Origin: VXNE01 sp965217825
GTDB lineage: Bacteria > Pseudomonadota > Gammaproteobacteria > Pseudomonadales > Azotimanducaceae
NCBI GenBank assembly: GCA_965217825.1
Contig: OZ244571.1
Span: forward strand, 3,410,001-3,474,000
Direction of reading: 5' to 3'
DNA length: 64,000 bases
Each line of letters starts with the position of its first letter. The stretch's first letter is position 1. The position numbers and the translations under genes were made by a program. Of this stretch, positions 25,893 through 34,916 are shown piece by piece. The notes under the pieces were generated by a model. That model ran no database searches. It had not been told where the DNA came from and saw only the letters and a list, made by a program, of their open reading frames with translations.

Positions 25893-26144
25893 CTATGGTC
25901 CCGTCCCGGCCCCGGCGGCCGCGCGGGCGCGGTGGTGTCGTATCGCGGCGACCACGGCGGCAGCCATTTCCGCCTGCGCGTCGTGGTCTTCCAGAGCTTC
26001 CGCAGGTTCCGCAGCTTGCCGCCGAAGATCGATCAGCCGCGACATCGCGACGACCGCGGCGAGCAGCGCGGCGAGCAGGCAGAACACCGTCGCCATGCCC
26101 ACCGCGGCCAGCCCGAACGCCTGCAGTAGCAAGTCAGCGTTCAT
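25893..26144 (-). CDS. oadG: Oxaloacetate decarboxylase gamma subunit
   Basis: This encodes 83 residues with one N-terminal membrane helix (GLAAVGMATVFCLLAALLAAVV) and a charged, Ala/His-containing C-terminus that could bind zinc and OadA. Size and position, eight bp upstream of oadA, are typical of OadG. It anchors and assembles the alpha-beta complex at the membrane. Confidence 0.85.
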   Translation of the reverse strand: MNADLLLQAFGLAAVGMATVFCLLAALLAAVVAMSRLIDLRRQAAEPAEALEDHDAQAEMAAAVVAAIRHHRARAAAGAGTGP

Positions 26145-26243
26145 GACAACGCCACGCGTGTTGCACGGGATGGCTTCACCTTTGCCATGCGTGCTGCTGG
26201 CTCGGCTTGCTTCATCGCGGAATCCTCGTCCCCGTCAAGGATA

Positions 26244-26320
26244 TGGCGCACCCGACAGGATTCGAACCTGTAATCCCCGGTTTCGTAGACCGGTGCCTTG
26301 TCCAATTTGGCCACGGGTGC
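26244..26320 (-). tRNA. tRNA-Arg (anticodon ACG)
   Basis: The minus strand folds as a 77-nt cloverleaf with acceptor GCACCCG/CGGGTGC and encoded CCA. The anticodon arm is CCGGT-CTACGAA-ACCGG, giving anticodon ACG, and the T-arm contains GGTTCGAATCC. It lies between oadG and yceH. Confidence 0.95.
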
Positions 26321-26518
26321 ATATGTAAAAAGGGCGCGTATTATCGTGGAAAGGGAGCGGCGGAAACAAGTGGGAGCTTGTCGTCGGATCTTGTCTGGGG
26401 CCATGTCACATCACTCCGATGTCTGCCGGGCATGCGCACCTTGCCGCGACGGGCTGCGGGTTTGACTATTGCCCGGTGGGCCTCTACCGTCCCCGGCCTA
26501 ACCTGTTTGGCCCGTGCC

Positions 26519-27175
26519 ATGTCCCGCATCCACCTCAGCCTACACGAGGCACGCGTCATCGGCTGCCTGATGGAGAAGGCCGTGCTGACGCCGGATCAAT
26601 GCCCGTTGACGCTGAACGCACTCATGGCGGCCTGCAACCAGAAGTCGAGCCGGGAGCCGGTATTGGCGCTGGACCGTGGTACCGTGGAACGGGTGGGGCG
26701 CGACCTCCAGGAGAAGTCGCTCGTCACCAGGGACGAGAACTTGAGAACCGGCGTCGTGAAGTATCGGCAGCGACTATGCAACACGATGTTCAGCGACCTG
26801 AGCTTGGCCGAGGACGAATATGCGGTGCTCTGCCTGCTGCTCCTCCGTGGCCCGCAGACCCCCGGCGAACTGCGGGCGCGTAGCGCGCGCCTGCATGGAT
26901 TCGCGGACAACGGGGCGGTGGTCGACACGCTACTGCGCCTGATGGATACGGCGCGCGAAGGAGGCCCGCTGGTCGCCAGACTCGCGCGGGTACCCGGACG
27001 CCGCGACCACCAGTACGCGCACCTGCTGTCTGACGCCATCGAGTCCGTGCCAGAGGACGAGGCGTCGGCGCGGGCCGAGCCCCGGGTCGGAAGGCGCGCC
27101 GATCTGGAACAGCGGGTCGCCGCGCTGGAACTCGAGGTGGCGGCGCTCAAGCGAGCATTGTCGACGCCGCGTTAG
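26519..27175 (+). CDS. yceH: YceH family protein (DUF480)
   Basis: This encodes 218 residues from the ATG at 26519 (MSRIHLSLHEARVIGCLMEK). The longer frame to 26207 crosses the tRNA gene and is rejected. The family signature includes CLMEKAVLTPDQCPLTLNAL and ACNQKSSREPVLAL (seen in parts), followed by paired winged-helix units. The C-terminus (LEQRVAALELEVAALKRAL) is a short coiled coil. The family is common in gammaproteobacteria; its molecular role is unknown. Confidence 0.92.
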   Translation: MSRIHLSLHEARVIGCLMEKAVLTPDQCPLTLNALMAACNQKSSREPVLALDRGTVERVGRDLQEKSLVTRDENLRTGVVKYRQRLCNTMFSDLSLAEDEYAVLCLLLLRGPQTPGELRARSARLHGFADNGAVVDTLLRLMDTAREGGPLVARLARVPGRRDHQYAHLLSDAIESVPEDEASARAEPRVGRRADLEQRVAALELEVAALKRALSTPR

Positions 27176-27242
27176 GAGGGCATGTGGAGGTCAGCGCGTT
27201 GCGAACGCCGGCGCCTGCCGCTCGAACTCGGGGGCGTGCGGC

Positions 27243-27860
27243 TTACGTCATGGCGGGCGCGAGTTCTCGGTAAGCGCTCTTCAACACCCTGCTAGCCGAG
27301 TGCAGGAATATCGCCAGCAGGATCACGGCCACGACCAGATCGGGCCAAGGAGAGGCGAAGACCCAAACGGCGACCGCGGCGGCGATCACCGCGAAGCCCT
27401 CGATGACGTCGTTGCGCGAACACTCCCAGGACGACGACATGTTCACGTCGCCGGTGCGGTACGGAGTCAGCAGCTTGAGGCAAACAACGTTGCCTACCAG
27501 GTTGATCACGGCCGCGGCGGACATGGTGCTTGCCACCGGAGCGTCCAACTCCGTCAGACGCCAGGCGATCTGCGCGGCGACCGCCAGGGCGGCGCCGAGG
27601 ATCAGCAACCCCTTGACCATGGCAACCCGGGCCTTGGCCTGGACCGACGCGCCGACCACGGCCATGCTCAGCGCGTAGGTGAGTGCGTCGCCCAGGTTGT
27701 CCAGGGTTCCCGAGAGGAGCGCGGAGGAGCCGCTCATCACGGAGCCCGCGACCATTACCGCGAAGATCGCCACGTTGATCCCGAACACCCACGCCAGTAC
27801 GCGGCGCTGGCGGCCCTGCAGGTTGGCTATATCGACGGTATTGCTGCAGCAGGAATCCAT
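27243..27860 (-). CDS. Cation transporter, CDF-like
   Basis: This encodes about 205 residues from the ATG at 27860 (MDSCCSNTVDIANLQGRQRR). The frame extends to 28109, but the upstream part has no family likeness. Six membrane segments are visible. SALLSGTLDNLGDALTYALS carries the Asp residues expected for metal binding in transmembrane segment 2, and SRNDVIEGFAVIAAA carries those of segment 5. The protein is short and lacks the usual C-terminal cytosolic domain, as in the small cation-transporter subgroup. The N-terminal CC pair could bind a soft metal. The substrate is unknown. Confidence 0.75.
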   Translation of the reverse strand: MDSCCSNTVDIANLQGRQRRVLAWVFGINVAIFAVMVAGSVMSGSSALLSGTLDNLGDALTYALSMAVVGASVQAKARVAMVKGLLILGAALAVAAQIAWRLTELDAPVASTMSAAAVINLVGNVVCLKLLTPYRTGDVNMSSSWECSRNDVIEGFAVIAAAVAVWVFASPWPDLVVAVILLAIFLHSASRVLKSAYRELAPAMT

Positions 27861-28120
27861 GTCTACTTTTGGTGGCAAAGGCTTTTGCTCGGTTTCGGTG
27901 CGTATGTTCCCACAACAGACCACCACGTTGGGTTGAAATCGGATCATCACAACCCGAGTTTTCTCAACAGCGACGGCTGTCTTGTCGGTCGAGGAGTCGA
28001 GCCACGAACCTCGTTGGAGACATTCACCCGAGATTCCGAAAGCGTTTGCCCGATCTCCTTGCCGGAACGGAATCCATGGAGTACAACTCGCTCGGTCAGC
28101 CACCATCAAAGGAAGTCTCC

Positions 28121-28525
28121 ATGGGCGTCGTGCAAGTCACAGTCACTATCCGCAATCCCGCAGAACCCGAGCGTTCCTGGGACGGGCTGTTCCTGGTCGA
28201 TACGGGATCAACCGACTGTGTCGTGCCCGGTCACGCTCTGCGGGAAATCGGCATAGAGCCGGGAGGCCGTCGAACTTACGAACTTGCGGACGGCCGCGAG
28301 GAGACAGTCGACATCGCCGTGGCCCAAGTCGAGTTCATGGGCGAAATGGTCGGCGCCACCGTCGGTTTCGGCAACGACGACATAGAGCCGATTCTCGGTC
28401 TGACGGCGCTGGAGTCCGTCGGCATCGAGATCGACCCGCTGTCGCAACGCCTGAAGCGTAGGCCGTCCGTCCGCATGAAGGGCCGCGCGGCGCGATGTAG
28501 CGATCACAAGCGCCTCGCCGCGTAG
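28121..28525 (+). CDS. Retropepsin-like aspartic protease
   Basis: This encodes 134 residues from the ATG at 28121, preceded by GGAAG. The active-site motif LFLVDTGSTDCVVP and the flap/loop DDIEPILGLTALESVGIEID are typical of clan AA single-domain aspartic proteases, which act as dimers. The family is often linked to small stand-alone proteases in prokaryotes. The C-terminus is basic. The upstream frame open from 27869 overlaps the divergent cation transporter and is not used. Confidence 0.82.
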   Translation: MGVVQVTVTIRNPAEPERSWDGLFLVDTGSTDCVVPGHALREIGIEPGGRRTYELADGREETVDIAVAQVEFMGEMVGATVGFGNDDIEPILGLTALESVGIEIDPLSQRLKRRPSVRMKGRAARCSDHKRLAA

Positions 28526-28577
28526 CCGCCACGGTGCTCGGCCAAGCTGGAGCCAGCGCCTATGCGTGCGCGTTGGT

Positions 28578-30494
28578 TCAGCGCGCCCGGATCTGGCCGT
28601 CTTCGTCGAATTGGAGCCCGGACATTTCGCGGTAACGCTCCGCTCGCTTCGGGTCGGTCCGGCTCAGAAAGAAGTACATCGTCGTTGCCGCTTGTTGCCG
28701 CGCCTCCTCACCGACCAGACGGTTGTAAATCCGCTCCGCAAACGCGGGGTCTCCCCCAAACAGGGCTTGCGACAACACGCCATTGATCGCCCAATCGCGA
28801 CCGGAGGCGGGAACCTGATTGAGGAATGCGGTGGCGCCCTCACGGTCGAAACCCGACCAGCTGTGGAACGCACTGCGATATAGATGCTGGCTCAAGTCGT
28901 CGTCCATGCGAGCAATAGCGCGAACCGCGGCTCGAGGGTTCGTCTCGACCCATGTGGACATCAACTGGGATCCGGCAATCTGCCTGGCTTCGCGGTCGTC
29001 AATGCGTTCGATCAAGCGCCGCGCCGCTTCCGGGGACTTGGCGGCGATCGCCCGGACGATCATCGAGGCCGACTGGCGCTGGGCTCCGGTCGACTGGTCC
29101 ATCAGCCAGTCGAATGCGGCTTCAGGATCCAGCTTGGTGTATCCGCCAACGACGGCGGCAACGGCGGCGGGTGTCTTGTCGGGCGAGGAGTCGAGCCAGG
29201 CCGCCGCGGCCAGCGGCTCCTCGCTCGCCCATTGCCGTATCACGGTTTCGATTACCCTGGATCGGTGTCCCCCGTCGAGGCTGCTTGCGAGCGCCAGGGC
29301 TCCCTCGGGGTCCGAGTTCGCGTACGCGCCCAATGTCGTGGCAAGCAAAGACGATTGACCGGAGGATGGGGGTTGGGCCCGAACCCACTCGAATGCCGAT
29401 CGGGGGTCGGATTGCGTCCACGAACTGATCACCGAATGCTGGGCTGCCTGCGTGAGTTGCGGATCGGCCATTGCCTCAAGGGCGGCAAGCGCCGCCCTCG
29501 GGTCGGTTCGTGCCCAGACGACGAGTACCCTTCGCGCAACGCTGAGCCTTGCCCCGGGATCAAGCGTCTCGGCAATCTCCAGCATCTCTAAAGGGGAATC
29601 CTCGGCAACGGCCCCGGCGACCTCGCCGAGCAGCATCGCGCGATTCGCCGACTGCGGCCGCGCGAGAGCCCAGTCCCAGGCGGCTTCGCGGTCTGTGCCA
29701 ACCCAACGCTTGAGCAGCGCTGGCTGCCAGGAGTCCCGCTTCGCCATGTCGAGGGAGTCCAACGCGGAGAGCGCGGCCGAGGGGTGCTCGTCAAACCAGG
29801 TGTAGGCGATTCCCCACAATGCCTGCGTTCGCGTTTCGCCTTCCTCCATCGACAGCGTATTCTGCCAGGCGCTCGCGGGGTCCGTCCTGGCGTCGGCGCT
29901 TGCCCGCATCTGGTTCAGGTAGGGTTCTACCGAGAACCGCTGCGCGATTTTCTCCTTGCGGCTATCGCTCAAGCCTTCGCTCTGACTGATGATGTACATG
30001 GCCGCCTGGCTTCCGAGCGATGGGTCAAGCGTTTCGACGAACCCCAAAGCCGCGTCGAGATCGTCGACTGCCCACACAGCCAGGGCACGCATCAGTTCGA
30101 CTGGACGATCGCCCCCTTCGGCAAGAAGCCGGGTCGCGGCCGCGCGAGGCGCGAGTTGAACGTACCGCGAATAGATGACCGACCTCAGCGTCCTGCCTTC
30201 GTTCGGCAGTGCCTTCGCCTCCTCGAGCAGGTCTTCCACTATGTGCACGTCCGCAGATCGCAACAGGTCGTACATCGCGGCGATTCGGTCGAACCGGCTC
30301 GGCAACTCCTGGATTTCCGCCAGCAAGACAGCGCGCGAATCTGGGGATGCCTTCCGAGCGATTGAAGGAGGTGATATTTCTGTGGTCCCAGACGGCGAAA
30401 CGCGTTCGCCTTCCACTCCGTCCCACGTTATCAGCAGCACGGCGCAAGCACCGATTGCAACGCCAGCGGCAAATATCCCAACCCACTTGATCAT
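28578..30494 (-). CDS. Membrane-anchored helical-repeat protein
   Basis: This encodes 638 residues. An N-terminal membrane segment (WVGIFAAGVAIGACAVLLIT) is followed by an extracytoplasmic region made of about 30-residue helical repeats. These have a recurring pattern: a Trp, then DPRAAL or similar, then a short helix (for example VVWARTDPRAALAALEAM, SSWTQSDPRSAFEWV and RQWASEEPLAAAAWL). This resembles TPR/HEAT-type solenoids and suggests protein binding in the periplasm. I cannot name a family. It overlaps the start of the neighbouring dehydratase gene on the same strand, so they may be one transcript. Confidence 0.7.
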   Translation of the reverse strand: MIKWVGIFAAGVAIGACAVLLITWDGVEGERVSPSGTTEISPPSIARKASPDSRAVLLAEIQELPSRFDRIAAMYDLLRSADVHIVEDLLEEAKALPNEGRTLRSVIYSRYVQLAPRAAATRLLAEGGDRPVELMRALAVWAVDDLDAALGFVETLDPSLGSQAAMYIISQSEGLSDSRKEKIAQRFSVEPYLNQMRASADARTDPASAWQNTLSMEEGETRTQALWGIAYTWFDEHPSAALSALDSLDMAKRDSWQPALLKRWVGTDREAAWDWALARPQSANRAMLLGEVAGAVAEDSPLEMLEIAETLDPGARLSVARRVLVVWARTDPRAALAALEAMADPQLTQAAQHSVISSWTQSDPRSAFEWVRAQPPSSGQSSLLATTLGAYANSDPEGALALASSLDGGHRSRVIETVIRQWASEEPLAAAAWLDSSPDKTPAAVAAVVGGYTKLDPEAAFDWLMDQSTGAQRQSASMIVRAIAAKSPEAARRLIERIDDREARQIAGSQLMSTWVETNPRAAVRAIARMDDDLSQHLYRSAFHSWSGFDREGATAFLNQVPASGRDWAINGVLSQALFGGDPAFAERIYNRLVGEEARQQAATTMYFFLSRTDPKRAERYREMSGLQFDEDGQIRAR

Positions 30495-31288
30495 GCGCCG
30501 GTGCGCCTACGCTCAGTGGCGTCGTGCCTGGCGATGCGGAAGATCGACGTGTGTTCGATCTCCGTGGCCACCTCGCCGTCCACGACGTAGGCGATGCCGA
30601 GGTCCACGAACTCGTGCCCCTTGCGCCGCCACTTGCGCGTCGGCACGGTGCGGACTTCTATTACATCGCCCACGCGCAACAGGCGCCGGAAGCGCACCAC
30701 GGAGCCGACGTGAATCCACGCCGGCAGCACGTAGCGCCGGATGAAGGCGCGGTTGGCCGTGCCCAGGATGGCGTGAGGATGCAGGACTCCCGTCCGGTAG
30801 CAGGCCAGGCCGTCCTCCACCTGCGCGGCGGACTCGGCGTTTTCGACGGCGTCCGGTGACCACGCCCACGCCGGGAACGGCTCGCCCACGGTCACGTTGT
30901 CCCACTCGATCTCGGGTCGCTGGCTGACCGGTGCACCGGGTTCGATGGTCGCGAGCCCGTCGTCCGTGTCGAGATGACGCGTGTGCAACTCGGCAAGCAG
31001 GATGCCGCGCGCGTGGCAACGGACGGTGTGCGTGCCGCCAGCGGTGTCATGTGTCACGGTCAGAGCGTCGCCATCGTAGGCGGGCTTGAGAAAACGCACG
31101 CTCACGTGCGACCCCGCGAGCCAGTCCGGCCCCAGCGTATCGACCAGCGGATGGGTCATGTGCCCGAACACGGCGGCGCCGGGCACCAGCGCGCCCTCGA
31201 AACCGAATCGCGCCGCGACCTCGTCGCTGTGGATGCGGTTCTCGGTGTCAACGGAGAAGTTCCGCGCGGTGGTCAGGTAAACGCTCAC
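30491..31288 (-). CDS. MaoC-like acyl dehydratase (double hotdog)
   Basis: This encodes 265 residues with two hotdog-like halves. The first half has DEVAARFGFEGALVPGAAVFGH and the second half has HPHAILGTANRAFIRRYVLPAW and RFRRLLRVGDVIEVRT. The pattern fits MaoC/FAS1-type (R)-hydratases acting on acyl-CoA-like substrates. The catalytic Asp/His pair of the MaoC family is not certain from the sequence. Its stop overlaps the start of the repeat-protein gene by four bases. Confidence 0.7.
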   Translation of the reverse strand: MSVYLTTARNFSVDTENRIHSDEVAARFGFEGALVPGAAVFGHMTHPLVDTLGPDWLAGSHVSVRFLKPAYDGDALTVTHDTAGGTHTVRCHARGILLAELHTRHLDTDDGLATIEPGAPVSQRPEIEWDNVTVGEPFPAWAWSPDAVENAESAAQVEDGLACYRTGVLHPHAILGTANRAFIRRYVLPAWIHVGSVVRFRRLLRVGDVIEVRTVPTRKWRRKGHEFVDLGIAYVVDGEVATEIEHTSIFRIARHDATERRRTGA

Positions 31289-31302
31289 CTACTCCTCCAG
31301 CA

Positions 31303-31530
31303 TCAGTAAGCCTGCACCGATGAGGGCGCGCCCGAGGAGCTGCGCGGGTCCCCGATGCGGGCCGCTTTCTCTTCGTCGAACCACCATCCGTCCGGGAACG
31401 GCGCCACATACATTTCGTCGGGCAGTTCCAGTCGCCCGAATTTGTTCCAGTAGACGATACGCTTGTCCTCAAGCGCATCCAGCGGTATCTGATAGTAGTT
31501 CCACAGCAGCACGCGGTCGAGCGCTGGTCG
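31303..31530 (-). pseudogene. C-terminal remnant of an ABC transporter substrate-binding protein (YejA-like)
   Basis: The frame reads ALDRVLLWNYYQIPLDAL and then YWNKFGRLELPD with PFPDGWWFDEEKAARIG. This is the conserved C-terminus of extracellular solute-binding proteins for oligopeptides of the YejA type. Only about 75 codons remain, with no signal peptide or core. It is a decayed fragment. Confidence 0.7.
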
Positions 31531-31740
31531 CCGAAGCGGTCACCGCGCCGATAGACCCCACGCGACACTACGGGTTGGCGGATGGCATTCTGAGATCGGG
31601 AGCAGAACTGTGACAAGCTGTGACGTCGAGCTATAACATGATGTGGAATCGGACTATGACGTTGCGGTCCAAGTACCCCGCCGAAAAGGCAGTAGGACCG
31701 AGCCCGCGTTCGGAGATGTCGGTGGCCACGGGGACCTAAC

Positions 31741-31845
31741 TCAGATGCCGACTTCCCGACCTCGCTCAAAGGCGGTATCGACGGAGTGGCCGATCAGGTG
31801 TTGGCGGAGAGGTGCCAGCGTACCCTGATCGAACAGTATTCTCAC
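31741..31845 (-). pseudogene. Truncated DUF5615-like toxin
   Basis: A GTG at 31845 overlaps the end of the antitoxin gene (GTGA) and opens VRILFDQGTLAPLRQHLIGH with SVDTAFERG, the N-terminus of DUF5615 PIN-like toxins. A stop follows after 34 codons, where the family continues for about 80 more residues with the catalytic acidic residues. The toxin is probably dead. Confidence 0.65.
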
Positions 31846-32069
31846 GAATAGCCCGTCTCCCGCAATGCCTTGGTCTCGTGGTCGAGAACGGACTCTATCT
31901 GCCATCCCTCGACGCCTGGAAACCACTCCAGGAACTCATGGATCGACGCGCCGTCCTTCAGGTTCTCGAAGAGTGAAACCACGGGGACTCGAGTACCCGA
32001 AAACACCCAGCAACCGCTGACTTTTTCGGGATGGCGTTCCACGGCAGTGCAACTCTTCCAACTGGTCAT
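31842..32069 (-). CDS. DUF433-like antitoxin
   Basis: This encodes about 75 residues from the ATG at 32069 (MTSWKSCTAVERHPEKVSG). The core CWVFSGTRVPVVSLFENLKDG followed by ASIHEFLEWFPGVEGWQIESVL (given in parts) is typical of DUF433 antitoxins, which pair with DUF5615 toxins. It remains intact while its toxin partner is truncated. Confidence 0.75.
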   Translation of the reverse strand: MTSWKSCTAVERHPEKVSGCWVFSGTRVPVVSLFENLKDGASIHEFLEWFPGVEGWQIESVLDHETKALRETGYS

Positions 32070-32344
32070 GACCGTTCGTCCGGCAGACGCGCGACCCATC
32101 TCATGCGATACCCAGCCGCAAGGCTCAGGACGGTGAGTATCGACACGATGTAGTGTTCGCGGAGTTTCCTGAGGGCGTCGGGCACGTCGTCCCAGACACC
32201 CATGCGGTGCCACGCGCGGTTGAGTTCGTCGCGGTCCGCCTCGGACAGTTCGAGTTGCGGATGGGCGTCCGCCAACTCGTCCAGGACGGCTCGATGGAGC
32301 TGATTCCCCACCTGTTGACGAGGGCTGCAAGAGCGATCATCCAT
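32066..32344 (-). pseudogene. Fragment of a haloacid dehalogenase-like protein
   Basis: The frame contains LSEADRDELNRAWHRMGVW, then DDVPDALRKLREHYIVSILT, which resembles the cap and following strand of type II haloacid dehalogenases (W..DVPDAL..L). The catalytic N-terminal DxD strand and the C-terminal Lys and Asp regions are missing. It is a gene remnant just upstream of the DUF433 gene. Confidence 0.6.
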
Positions 32345-32419
32345 GGTAGTCGAAGCCAGGACCTGATGGGGTCACCACGCTGGCGTCAGTGATCGATGCG
32401 GCGGGAGTGGTGCCCCGGT

Positions 32420-34042
32420 TTACTCTCTTGCGCTTACGTTGCCAGCCTTCTCTCTCGCCAATCTCAATTTCTCCGAAATGTGATCCCACGACTTGACGCC
32501 GCAACGCTCGGCCCACGCATCGTGGATGGCACCGAGTTCTCCCACGATCGCCGGATGCCGCTCCGCCAGATCCTGCGTTTCCGTGCGATTCGCGACAATG
32601 TCGTAGAGTTCCCATTCGCCGGGATACTTGCACACCAGTTTCCACCGTCCGCGGCGTACCGCCTTGTTGCCCTCGTGTTCCCAGATCAGCGCGTCCTTGT
32701 GATTGGGCTGATCGTGGAAGATCGGCGCGAGACTCGTCCCCTCCAGGGGCACGATGTCGTTGCCGTTGAATCGCGTCGGGTAGTCGGCGCCGGCCACGTC
32801 GAGGCAGGTCGCCATGATGTCGGTGAGTTGGCCCGGCTGGTGCCGCAGGGCGCCGCCGTCGTCGATGACGGACGGCCAGTGCGCGATCAGCGGCGTGGCG
32901 ATGCCGCCCTCGTGAACCCAATGCTTGTATTCCCGGAACGGCGTGTTCGACAGATTGGCCCACGGGACGCCGTAGCTCTGGTAGGTGTGCTCGGGTCCGG
33001 GCATCACGGTCGGATCGTTGCCCCGCATGACGGTTCTGCCGTCGCGCGTTTGCGTTTTGCCCGCGGGGTAGGTGGGTGGGAGTGGCCGAACTTCCGCCGC
33101 GAATTCCTCGGCGCAGGCGCCGTTGTCGGCCAGAAACAGAATCAGGGTGTTGTCGATTCGGTTGGTTTCCTCGAGCGCGGCGACGATGCGGCCGATGCCC
33201 TGGTCCATCCGGTCGATCTGCGCGGCGTACACTTCCATGCGCCGCTGTTGCCACCCCTTGTGCGGCGTCTCCTCCCATGGCGGCTGCGTCGGATCCCGTT
33301 CCGTCATCGGCCACGACGCATCGACAATGCCCATGGCGCGCATCCGTTGCAGACGTTCTTCGCGCAGACGGTCCCAGCCCGCCGCGAATCGACCCCGGTA
33401 CCGGAGGATATCGTCTTCGTGGGCGTGCAACGGCCAGTGCGGCGCGCTATAGGCGGTGTAGAGAAAGAACGGGTCATCGCCATTCGTGGCGGCATGTTCC
33501 CGGATGTAGTTGGCCGCCTCGTCGCTGATCGCGTCGGTGAGGAAGAAATCCTCGGGCAGGCTCGCCAGGTCCACCGCGTCGTTGTCCCGGGTCAATGTAC
33601 TCGGTTGCCAGTAGTTGGCCGCACCTCCGAGGATGCCGAAGTAGCGGTCGAAGCCGCGTTGGCGCGGCCAACTGTATTTGGGACCGTCGGGCCCCTGATC
33701 GTGACTGACGTGCCACTTCCCGCTCATGTAGGTGGCGTAGCCCGCCAGCTTCAATGCCTCGCCGATGGTGACACAGGTGTCGCTGAGGGAGCCGCGGTAT
33801 CCGTCCTCATCGAGCTGTGCGGTCATCCAGCCGATGCCGACCTGGTGCGGATGCAGCCCGGTGAGGATCGACGCCCGGGTGGGACAGCAGCGGGCGGTGT
33901 TGTAGAACTGGGTGAGGCGGATACCGTCTGCGGCGAGGCGGTCGAGGTTCGGGGTCTGCACCTCGCCGCCGTAGCAGCCGATATCGGAATAGCCCATGTC
34001 GTCGTTCATGACGAGCAGGATGTTCGGTTGGTTCGTTCGCAT
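32420..34042 (-). CDS. Type I sulfatase (arylsulfatase family)
   Basis: This encodes 540 residues. The N-terminus QPNILLVMNDDMGYSDIGCYG supplies the metal-binding Asp pair. The sequence NTARCCPTRASILTG holds the CxPxR signature, with Cys52 the residue converted to formylglycine. Later motifs include GKWHVSHD, FLFLADNGACAEE-like (LILFLADNGACAEE) and WEHEGNKAVRRGRWKLVC. It hydrolyses sulfate esters, probably on organic or carbohydrate substrates. No signal peptide is seen, so the location is uncertain. It stands alone among gene fragments. Confidence 0.9.
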   Translation of the reverse strand: MRTNQPNILLVMNDDMGYSDIGCYGGEVQTPNLDRLAADGIRLTQFYNTARCCPTRASILTGLHPHQVGIGWMTAQLDEDGYRGSLSDTCVTIGEALKLAGYATYMSGKWHVSHDQGPDGPKYSWPRQRGFDRYFGILGGAANYWQPSTLTRDNDAVDLASLPEDFFLTDAISDEAANYIREHAATNGDDPFFLYTAYSAPHWPLHAHEDDILRYRGRFAAGWDRLREERLQRMRAMGIVDASWPMTERDPTQPPWEETPHKGWQQRRMEVYAAQIDRMDQGIGRIVAALEETNRIDNTLILFLADNGACAEEFAAEVRPLPPTYPAGKTQTRDGRTVMRGNDPTVMPGPEHTYQSYGVPWANLSNTPFREYKHWVHEGGIATPLIAHWPSVIDDGGALRHQPGQLTDIMATCLDVAGADYPTRFNGNDIVPLEGTSLAPIFHDQPNHKDALIWEHEGNKAVRRGRWKLVCKYPGEWELYDIVANRTETQDLAERHPAIVGELGAIHDAWAERCGVKSWDHISEKLRLAREKAGNVSARE

Positions 34043-34424
34043 AGGATTCCTTGGTCTACCTACCGTCGGGGCGACCCTCGCGGGCGCCCGCGCCTAGTTT
34101 CCGCACGGCCTCGATACTCTACGGTCGACCCAACCCGCCCGCAAGGCGCGCCGTGCGTTCCGTGCCAGCCATTCGAGTCGATGGCAATGGTGCGACGATG
34201 GCAATCAACGAGGTCCGGACCATGGGTCAATTATGGCGAATGAAGATTGCGTCTGGAAGAGGATCTTCCCGATGATCCGACAAGCCATCCGTGAACGTCT
34301 GGCGTCGGCACGCCTCGCCTGATGCTGTCCTGGGGAAGCGACCGATGCCCGTCTAGCTTTTCAGTGTTGTCGCCATCGCCGCCCTTGGCCTCGCCGGCAT
34401 CGTCGTTCGTTTCCTGATCTACGG
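34043..34424. other. Non-coding stretch
   Basis: About 380 bp after the sulfatase start with no supported gene on either strand. It probably holds the sulfatase promoter and decayed DNA. Confidence 0.5.
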
Positions 34425-34545
34425 AGACCTCGATCCCACCTGGAGAGCGGAACGTCGTTGATGCTGATGGCGCCATCGTCGGTTTCATAGAGTCTGAGTA
34501 AAAGCGACTTCAAGGTGGATTTGCCGGAACCCGTAGCGCCCACGA
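34425..34545 (-). pseudogene. ABC transporter ATPase fragment
   Basis: The minus strand reads GATGSGKSTLKSLLLRLYET then DDGAISINDVPL, the Walker A region of an exporter-type ABC ATPase. The rest of the domain is missing. It lies head-to-head with a membrane-domain fragment on the other strand. Confidence 0.65.
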
Positions 34546-34710
34546 TTGCTTGTCCTCATCCTGGCGCAGTACCTGATGGCAGGCTGGACCATCGCAGAAC
34601 AATCTCGCAGCGCGCGCGCAACGAACAGTGCTCTCACGTCGCGCATCCAGGAAGTGTTCGGTGCAATGCGTGTCATCAAATCGAATCGGGCAGAGGAACG
34701 ATCACGTAGC
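34546..34710 (+). pseudogene. ABC transporter membrane-domain fragment
   Basis: The plus strand encodes LVLILAQYLMAGWTIAEQS and then NSALTSRIQEVFGAMRVIKS with NRAEERS. This matches the segment of ABC exporters just before the ATPase (the xxRIQExxGxxRVIK pattern). The natural order would be membrane domain then ATPase on one strand, so the pieces have been rearranged. Confidence 0.65.
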
Positions 34711-34916
34711 CTTCAGCTACCTGCCGGACACACCGAGGGCGAGCCGAGCCGGAGGCGGTCGGTGGTGTAGTCGGCCGCAATCCCAGTGGCGAAAGTTGTA
34801 ACCGGCGGCCTTGGTTTGCCAAGCGTGCTGTGTGCCGTACGGCGTGCCATCGAAGGCGAGTTGATGGTGACTGACCGGGCCTTCACCCAATTCAGCCTCG
34901 CCTGAAGATACCACTA

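Noticed and set aside
24724..26328. Plus-strand ORF of 534 codons
   Set aside because: Antisense to oadA and oadG, His/Arg-rich with no domain.
32396..34243. Plus-strand ORF of 615 codons
   Set aside because: It lies antisense to the sulfatase gene, has no motif, and is a GC-rich shadow frame.
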